Source: Platerodrilus igneus
Lineage: Eukaryota > Arthropoda > Insecta > Coleoptera > Lycidae
Assembly: GCA_036346225.1 (NCBI GenBank)
Contig: JARFIW010000108.1
Coordinates: 1,798,001-1,862,000, forward strand
Direction of reading: 5' to 3'
Length of the DNA stretch: 64,000 bases
The stretch's first letter is position 1, and every line of letters begins with the position of its first letter. This document shows, in pieces, positions 57,716 to 64,000 of this stretch. The notes beneath the pieces were generated by a model. It saw only the letters and a list, made by a program, of their open reading frames with translations. It was not told the DNA's origin and searched no databases. The position numbers were made by a program, and so were the translations under genes.

Positions 57716-58781
57716 AAACATCTAAATCTACATGCGCTTCTTTCACATTTATTGTGGAAGTTTATAATTCTAGATGATAGTGCAAAAATGCATTACCTTT
57801 GATCACTTTTTCAATTGCAAAACCACCTAATTTATACAAACGATAAATCTGAAGATGTCAGGTTGCTACATTCTTAGTGCAAACAATAACGTTACTGCTT
57901 GCTACTAAGCTCCAGCAGCGAGCCTGGTAATAATTACTGTTACATCCTTCCATCCTTGTTAACCATAAACGATCGCTAATGAATTCTGTTATTGTTGTTC
58001 TGGTATTTAAAACAGTGGGTAGTAAAACATTCAGATTTATTTAAATTAAGTCATTATTTATATATCTGATTATTTATTACGATACCCATAACTGTTTTTC
58101 TAACCGGCAGCAAATTGCATAACTATTAGACCCCAAAAATCTCCCATAGTTCTCGTATGTGATAAACAATTACTCCAATATCATTAGGTAACATTGATCA
58201 AATTGATAAAAGAATTTTATACCCATTTGAAACAATGCAATAGCCAGGTGTTTGGAGGAGTCTGAAACGTAGCTGAAGGCAAGTCTATGATTAATAATAA
58301 TCCTACTGTGTGTTATCGTTAAAAGATCTTAGTCCACACACGTTCGTTTCATCATTCGCTCTAGACGTACCTTGAAATTCGAATACCCACTTATTCTAGC
58401 TTTTAGAGCGCGTTGTATTAATTTTGGGGTGTCAATCAGGTGTAAAAATTTAAGTGCCTTTCATTTCGATAAGTGTTAGCTTGCAAAATTGATGGTCGCC
58501 ATTGTATTCTAACATATTGTGCAAGAAAAGGCTGTATCGGGACTGAAATGCAAAGCTTACAGTGACCATGTCATTAAACTTAACAAGCAGAAGGCAGATG
58601 CACCCTTCAGTGCAAGGTACAGCTTTAATCCGATGCATAAGTTTCTTTTTTGCTGGTAAAAAATTACAGTGAGCTTCGTTAACTTTGGAGGCAATTTCGA
58701 AGTAATTGCATTCAAAAATTAATACTAATTTCTAACTTCTGCACGGAGGCATTTAATGGACTTGCGCATCAAAACCTTCTG
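57716..58781. other. No gene recognised
   Basis: No motif on either strand; the minus frame at 58,450-58,638 is unassigned. Confidence 0.5.
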
Positions 58782-59345
58782 AAGCTAGAGTGGGTGCCAG
58801 GTCACCTAGGAATCATGGGTAATAAAGTACCAGATGTACTCGCAAGACAGGGGAGTTCCGAACCCGCCTTGGGAATCACAAACTCTAGCACCCACAGCTA
58901 TAATAGCAAGTGGATGTGTAATCAACACGTAAAAGAATGGCAGAATATTCAGGACTGACTCACACCAAGGCGCTGTTAAAAGACCTAGCAGGAAATCAAC
59001 TCAGAATCTACTTTGTTAACCAATGCACAACTCAGGACTACTGTGAGGTTTCTGACAGGAAGAGAAAACAGTGTTTATTCGGGGGTTCAAATTTAGAACA
59101 GCAGGAAGTCGATACCCTTTCCATGAGGGACCTGTATGCGTTAGTACTGAGTTTAGGCTTTGCCAACTGGAACCAACACAATAAATTTTTTTTGCTGCAA
59201 TGCGGCGGAGCCGTTTGACAGACGCAACCGCCAGGGGGAGTGGTTTTAGTGGGTACATCTTCGGCTATAAAAGCGCTTCACACCGTAAGATTTGAATCTG
59301 TTAATTTTTACACTAAAATAAAAGACCTTTATACTAAAAACGAAA
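58782..59345 (+). pseudogene. Jockey/LOA-type ORF2 end: RNase H, C-terminus and 3' tail
   Basis: LEWVPGHLGIMGNKVPDVLARQG (58,785 on) is the late RNase H motif, with the His, Asn and the final catalytic-type Asp present. The linker WMCNQHVKEWQNI leads, after a stop in a KEWQN..D region, into HTKALLKDLAG and QLRIYFVNQC near 58,995. Part of the zinc-like region is deleted. A C-terminal EVDTLSMRDLYALVLSLGF precedes the stop at 59,216. The 3' tail has TGCGGCGGAGCCGTTTG, GGGAGTGGTTTTAGTGGGTA and GGCTATAAAAG, and ends in ACTAAAATAAAAGACC. The same tail follows at 60,750-60,860. Confidence 0.75.
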
Positions 59346-60221
59346 TCTGAAAGCCACCACTGTGATCGACATGACCGTTTGATTCTCAACTACTTTGTTC
59401 TCTAATTGTGAAGGACAAAATACCGTATTTTTCTAAATAAAAGACCAATTGTTAAAGTACAAATTTTACAAACCACCTGTTGATAGTAACACTGACAGTT
59501 TCTGAAGTTCTGGGTACACAACCTCTAAGCTTATTGCAATTTTCAACGGATGCGTTGTTGAAGAAAGGTCTTTAAAGCTTTCCCATAATTGTGAGCTGAA
59601 TAAGAATAACGATCTAGGTATAACACAACCCATGCGGTTGCTCACCCATTGGGCGCCTCTCCAGGTGGCGGATAGGAGAAATCCCTGGATATATGACTAA
59701 GGGATTGGCTACCTACTCTGGGAAGGATCGTGATAAGCTTATCTTACACAGTGCCTGAGTGGTATAGGACCCACAACATGGTGGAGCGCAAGAGACTGTG
59801 CTAGAGCTGGATAAAATCCGCCCCCTAGCCAAGTGAAAACAATCCCACAGACCAAACCCCCCAGCCCAAGCTGTAGTTTCGTGGCTAATGAACCAGCACT
59901 GAGGTAAACAAAGCCGGTGGGGTAATTCTGCAACACCGACACACCGCGCCTTCCCTGCTGTCGTGATCATGTCGCACAGGCAGGAAGGCGTGGGGGTCTT
60001 GGCATAACCGCCCAGACCAAAAGGAGACAACCTCGCTAAAAATCCTAAATTCTGTGGCAAAAGACCGAGCCCAAGGGATGTGTGGCTAGACAGTTGACCA
60101 GTCTTAATCAGTCCAAAGCTCGAGGAACAAGGCGGCACCGCGTTTTATTCACGCCTTCCATGCCAACCGGGGGCACCTGGCATGGTGACCATTTACACCC
60201 CCCTTACTCAAGGGAACAATT

Positions 60222-60543
60222 ATGAATAATATTGGTACCATAAGTAAAACAGAACCTGAAGAAGTGGAATCACCAATGGGGAACCCCTCAGGTAACCAAA
60301 ACATATCCATAGAGGTGGAGCAGACCCGGGATGCAAGTCCGCTTGCAAGACCGGTGTCTGATACACCAGACACGGAAAAAAACCATAAAGAAACTTGCAG
60401 GCACTAGACTGCAAGTAAAGAGGCTTTCGGGTGCTCAGCGTCGGAAGCTGAAACAAGCCAAAAAAGTTGAAGCTGAGACTTGGACGGAGTCACACCCATA
60501 CAAAAAGAAAGTGTCGATGCAGAAGGAGAGCGGGGGCAGTAAA
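60222..60543 (+). pseudogene. ORF1 N-terminus of the Jockey-type element
   Basis: The frame starts MNNIGTISKTEPEEVESP and is acidic to 60,407. A frameshift at an A-run near 60,378 moves to the frame with KRLSGAQRRKLKQAKKVEAE, a basic segment I associate with the N-terminal part of DUF4780-type ORF1 proteins. This links it to the remnant at 29.1-30.2 kb. It stops before any DUF4780 core. The start is chosen as the first Met after the long leader. Confidence 0.6.
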
Positions 60544-60554
60544 TAATCTCGTTC

Positions 60555-60885
60555 AGAGACTTCCACACCGACACCATAAAGAAGCGTTGGGTAGAACGAG
60601 TCAGCGCCTATTCGGACGACCAAAGTTAGACCCGAAAAAAAAGTCGATACCCTCTCATCAAGGAACCTGTACTCTGTAATTCGGGATTCAGGCTTTGCAG
60701 ATTGGGTATAATACTTAACCAGGGTCAGCACAATAAACCTTTTAAGCTGCAGTGCGGCGGAGCCGTTTGGTAGACGCAACGCCAGAGGGAGTGGTTTTAA
60801 TGGGTATGCCGCCAGGAAGGTCCCACACTTTGGCTATAAAAGTTTTCCACTCCACCGGGTTTGGATAACTATCAAAAAAAAAGTA
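60555..60885 (+). pseudogene. ORF2 C-terminus and 3' tail of the Jockey-type element
   Basis: KVDTLSSRNLYSVIRDSGF (about 60,640-60,700) corresponds to EVDTLSMRDLYALVLSLGF at 59,110-59,160, and is followed by the same tail words (TGCGGCGGAGCCGTTTG, GGAGTGGTTTTAATGGGTA, GGCTATAAAAG). Confidence 0.7.
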
Positions 60886-61797
60886 TAACACAAAAAAAGA
60901 CAAAAGATTACGATGGAAAAAGTATTCATAAGTTACTCTACAATCAAACAAATGCAACAGGAAAGTTTACCACTTTGGCACTTATAGATATAAATAAATC
61001 ACATCAGCCGACCTTATTGAACTATGTGGACTAGTTTATTGAGATCTATTAAAATTGATTGCTGATGATTTTAATTTTTAAATTACTAGGAAGCCGAAAC
61101 ATTGCATCTGTTTGGAGAAGCTGGTCACTATATACAGCCCAGACTGATCCACCCACTTTTCCATGTACCCATCACTTTCATGGCGTATTTTATAGTTGAT
61201 TAAAGTTGGTATATTTTTAGATACTCTACACCGGATTTTACATAAAATAAAGCACCTAAGTTCAGAATTAAACTACAAGATGCAATATAGAAAAATCAGA
61301 GAGGCAGAATCTTCAATTAACAATCACAACTTAATCTTTCTTAAATGAAGCGTCTTCTTCACGGCCTAGGTAGATTCCTCTGGCTTGTGCTCATCGGCAG
61401 TATCTGCCCTGAAGTCTTCGATCTCGGCCTGATAGATTATTTAGTCATTAGTGCCAGGTGCTTGCCTACTACCCAGCCAGTTTTTAATGTGGTTCTTACT
61501 TCTTTAATTTTCATCTTGTAAATTGAATTTATTTTAGGTGTCGTGTGGCAATTAAATCTGTCTTGGTTGTACTATGTCGTAGTCGTTAAGCAGATGAGGT
61601 ATTTAGTAACAATGTGTTTGACAAATTCAACAAAATGTCTCAGAAAACCACGACAGTAAAAATCGAAAGGGTATTTTATTAAATATGGTTGTAAATGCTT
61701 AAATAGGCAGGAACTTACCCAACAGAATAAGTCTTAAGTTAGACTTCTCTGGTGCACATAATAGCTCTCGAGGAGTGACTAGGACTCTGGCGAGTCG
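60886..61797. other. No gene recognised
   Basis: AT-rich sequence. The block 61,330-61,450 is less AT-rich but has no open frame of note. Confidence 0.5.
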
Positions 61798-62413
61798 AGT
61801 TCAATCCAGAAAAGAACACGACAGTTTTCTTCTCGAAACGACTTTACCGACCGGGAGACGACGTCAGAGGATTTGACGAATCGATATCTTGGCGTTCAGA
61901 TGTCAAGTATCTAGGAGTGATCCTTGATTCGAAGCTCACTTGGAAAGCTCACATCGAGTATGCGGCAAACAAGGCCAAGGCTCTGCTATACCCCTTGCCC
62001 AATCGCCGAAGTAGGCTAAACGCTTCAAACAAGCTTAGGCTCTACAAGGCGATAACTAGACTGACGTTTGCATACCTATCAGCGGTATGGGGCAACGCAG
62101 CGGAAACGCACATGCGTAAGCTTAAGGTGATCCAGAACAAGGCCCTAAGGGGAGTCTTTGGAGCTCCCTGGTTCATCGAACCGCTCAGCTTCACAGAGAA
62201 GCAAACCTGCAAACCGTCAAGGAATGGCTCCGGTCGAACGCAGAGAGGTTTTACGGATATCTAAAAGATTACGAAAACCAGCTCATACGAATCCTGGGAG
62301 CGTATGACCATGTCCTATGGCAACGACATAGACACTCCAGGGCGATGCTCCAGCAACGATCTTTGTTGCGATTCCATCAAACGTCCGAAAGGAATACACT
62401 GCGCGCAACGCCA
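61798..62413 (+). pseudogene. Jockey-type RT thumb and C-terminal region
   Basis: An open frame from about 61,798 reads EFNPEKNTTVFFSKRL, then WRSDVKYLGVILDSKLTW and HIEYAANKAKALLYPL...NRRSRLN, then NKLRLYKAITRLTFAYLSAVWG and KLKVIQNKALRGVFGAPWF. These are the YLGV..D..L.W and W...  IQNK.LR blocks of Jockey-clade RTs, downstream of the catalytic YADD. A one-base shift near 62,192 restores the following REANLQTVKEWLRSNAERFY part. No 5' half or tail is attached; the SINE cluster starts just after. Confidence 0.8.
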
Positions 62414-62455
62414 TGTTTTTTTTTTTCAATTCGCGACGGCGGTGAATAACATAGA

Positions 62456-62763
62456 GGCGTCGCCGTGGATCAATGTAGTAAGCGTAAGACTACGGATCCC
62501 AAGCTCCAGGGTTCAAATCCCGACACGGCCGACTGCTTGAAAAATGGCAGGTGAGCATTTTTCACAAATATTACGCCCTCGTTCGGATGAGAGGTTAAAT
62601 AGAAGTCCCGTGTGTGAGTGTTGTCACGCACGTTAAAGACCCCTACCTTGCCTAGAACGGCAAGGGTTCGGCAAAATTCTAAATTTCCAGGCAACAAAAA
62701 ACTCGCCTCCTGGCCAATGTAGTACCTTCGGGTGGAGCATTGGAAATGTAAATGAATTACCTA
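62456..62763 (+). mobile_element. tRNA-derived SINE, copy 2
   Basis: The body matches copy 1 (CCTCGTTCGGATGAGAGGTT, CACGCACGTTAAAGAC, CAAGGGTTCGGCAAAATTC, GGGTGGAGCATTGGAAATG). The B box is GGTTCAAATCC at about 62,510. The A-box region (TGGATCAATGTAG) is degraded, so pol III transcription is unlikely. Confidence 0.85.
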
Positions 62764-63079
62764 GGCGGCTCCGTAACGTAGTGGTATGTGTGTGACTACT
62801 ACGCCCAAGGTCCCGGGTTTGAATCCCGACACGGTCCGCTCGAAAAATGTTAGGCGAGCATGTTTCACAAGAATATACCCTCGTTCGAATGAGAGGTAAA
62901 ATGGAGGTCCCGTGTGTGAGTGTTGTCACGCACGGTAAAGATCCCTACATTGCTTGGAACAGCAAGGGTTCGGCAAAATTACAAATTTTCGAAGTAAAAA
63001 AAATCGCTTCCTGGCCAATGTAGTACCTTCGGGTGGAGCATTGAAAAATCACATGTTAGGTGCAGGCAGTACCTAGTAG
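62764..63079 (+). mobile_element. tRNA-derived SINE, copy 3
   Basis: GGCGGCTCCGTAACGTAGTG has an A-box-like start, and the B box is GGTTTGAATCC near 62,815. The body and the 3' end with GAAAAATCACATG match copy 1. It follows copy 2 directly, head to tail. Confidence 0.85.
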
Positions 63080-63378
63080 CTGCTTCGTGGTGTACTTGGT
63101 ATGTGGGAGACTACTACGCCCAAGGTCCAGGGTTCGAATCCCGACACGGTCCGCTTGAAAAATGTTAGGCGAGCATTTTTCACAAAAATACACCATCGTT
63201 CGGATGAGAGGTAAAATGAAGTCCCGTATGTGAATGTTGTCACGCACGCTAAAGATCCCTACCTTGCTTGGAACAGCAAGGGTTCAGCAAAATTCCAAAT
63301 TTTCCAGGCAAAAAAGATACTCGCTTCCTGGGCAATGTAGTACCTTCGGGTGGAGCATTGGAAAATTAGATATAAGGT
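63080..63378 (+). mobile_element. tRNA-derived SINE, copy 4
   Basis: GCTTCGTGGTGTACTTGG and B box GGTTCGAATCC (63,131-63,141) head the same body, ending at GGGTGGAGCATTGGAAAATT. It follows copy 3 in tandem. Confidence 0.85.
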
Positions 63379-63545
63379 GAAGGACCTAGTCCAGGTACGC
63401 TAGTCACTGGACCCTATAAACGTATACGACAAGGGATCTCGAGTCCGACACCAAAGTGGATTTTTAGTGGGTATGTCCTTGCTTCGGCAAGGAAGAGTCC
63501 CACACAGCGGATATAAAATCTTTTACCACTATAAAAAAAAACAGC
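63379..63545 (+). mobile_element. Jockey-type 3' tail
   Basis: GGATTTTTAGTGGGTATG, AAGAGTCCCACACAGCGGATATAAAA and a final A-run near 63,530-63,540 match the tails at 59,230 and 60,820. No ORF2 is attached. Confidence 0.55.
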
Positions 63546-63789
63546 TTCAATGGCTCCAAATAGGCGGAAGGTGTTTTAGGGGCTGTGCTTAAATTCCACC
63601 GTTTCTGAAACTTGTTCCTTGCAATAATATCCTTGAGCGTGTCAGGACCAGAGATCAATCAAATCAACTTGGTAGTAAGCTGGCTGAAATATTGGCAAAA
63701 TAGCAATTACACTCAGAATTTACTGAACCTAGGACGCGATCTGGATATTTATTATACATCACGAAACCCACCGCGCCAATGCAGCAAGT
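63546..63789. other. No gene recognised
   Basis: No repeat or motif identified on either strand. Confidence 0.45.
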
Positions 63790-63920
63790 AGACAATTGCT
63801 GACGGGTACAGGTTGCATAATTTTGTATACAATTGCCTACTATTAGGCATTTTGTCTAGGTACTGCAGGATAGAAGGTACATGCATAGGTTTGGATAGTC
63901 TGATGATTCAACTGGCTGAC
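63790..63920 (+). pseudogene. Possible Jockey-type C-terminal zinc region
   Basis: QLLTGTGCIIL near 63,795 and, in a different frame, RYCRIEGTCIG near 63,858 fit the LTGHG..........C.YC....ET pattern that follows RNase H in such ORF2 proteins, as at 40,745-40,810. One frame break separates the halves. Confidence 0.35.
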
Positions 63921-64000
63921 GTTGTGCATCCGGTGTACTTCTTCAACATTCCCAAAGTATGAGGATCCATACTGGGGAACTGCAGATCCTTCAGAATCAA

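Larger units (their letters stand above)
59600..60885 (+). mobile_element. Internally deleted Jockey-type element
   Basis: A GC-richer non-coding leader (59,615-60,221, with GCGCCTCTCCAGGTGGCGGA) leads into ORF1 at 60,222. ORF1 sequence stops near 60,545 and is joined directly to the last part of ORF2 (from about 60,560) and the 3' tail to 60,860. EN, RT and RNase H are absent. This looks like a deletion derivative that could move only with outside help. The A-rich end is AAAAAAAAAGTATAAC. Confidence 0.65.

Noticed and set aside
59713..60138. 141-residue minus-strand frame
   Set aside because: It is antisense to the GC-richer leader of the Jockey-type element and shows no domain.

Overview
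The window looks like repeat-dense, AT-rich, non-genic DNA from an invertebrate animal, most likely an arthropod. This is inferred only from the mobile elements: R1-like, R2-like and Jockey/LOA-like non-LTR retrotransposons, a DUF4780-like ORF1, an arthropod-style LTR gag, and a tRNA-derived SINE. No intact host gene, rRNA, CRISPR or prokaryotic operon is visible. Almost every recognisable coding stretch is a broken retroelement. Positions of element edges are by eye and can be off by tens of bases.

Layout. 1-6.4 kb: AT-rich DNA with a decayed MYND/SMYD-like scrap, an LTR-element gag remnant (1.85-3.0 kb) and a tandem/foldback repeat (4.55-5.55 kb). 6.4-8.6 kb: a 5'-truncated R1-like reverse transcriptase (RT). 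9.04-25.26 kb: a large tandem segmental duplication. Each copy has, in the same order, an R1-like ORF1 (minus strand), an apurinic-type endonuclease (EN) fragment, an R2-like element on the plus strand that splits an EN monomer, then an array of tandem EN-domain monomers (minus strand) and a common end sequence. Copy A also carries a SINE with perfect 16-bp target-site duplications.

26.9-31.4 kb: two minus-strand R1-like RT remnants around a plus-strand DUF4780-like ORF1 remnant. 31.5-32.0 kb: a duplicated segment around a (GT)n tract. 36.1-38.8 kb: a lone primer-binding-site-like sequence followed by another R1-like RT copy. 40.1-40.9 kb: a 3' tail and an RNase H remnant of Jockey-type elements. 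43.1-52.7 kb: three copies of a roughly 2-kb LTR. The first two are inverted and form a giant palindrome around an AT core; the second and third flank a decayed minus-strand Gypsy-like gag-pol. 53.8-57.2 kb: a 164-bp tandem repeat and dispersed relatives. 57.6-64 kb: a cluster of Jockey-type fragments and three head-to-tail SINEs.

The genes do not work together as a host pathway. The interest lies in how the elements are nested. An R1-like EN domain has been amplified into a satellite-like array. An R2-like element is embedded in one monomer. The whole block was then duplicated after the R2-like copy was already dead, because both copies share the same stop codons and the same replaced zinc-ligand cysteine.
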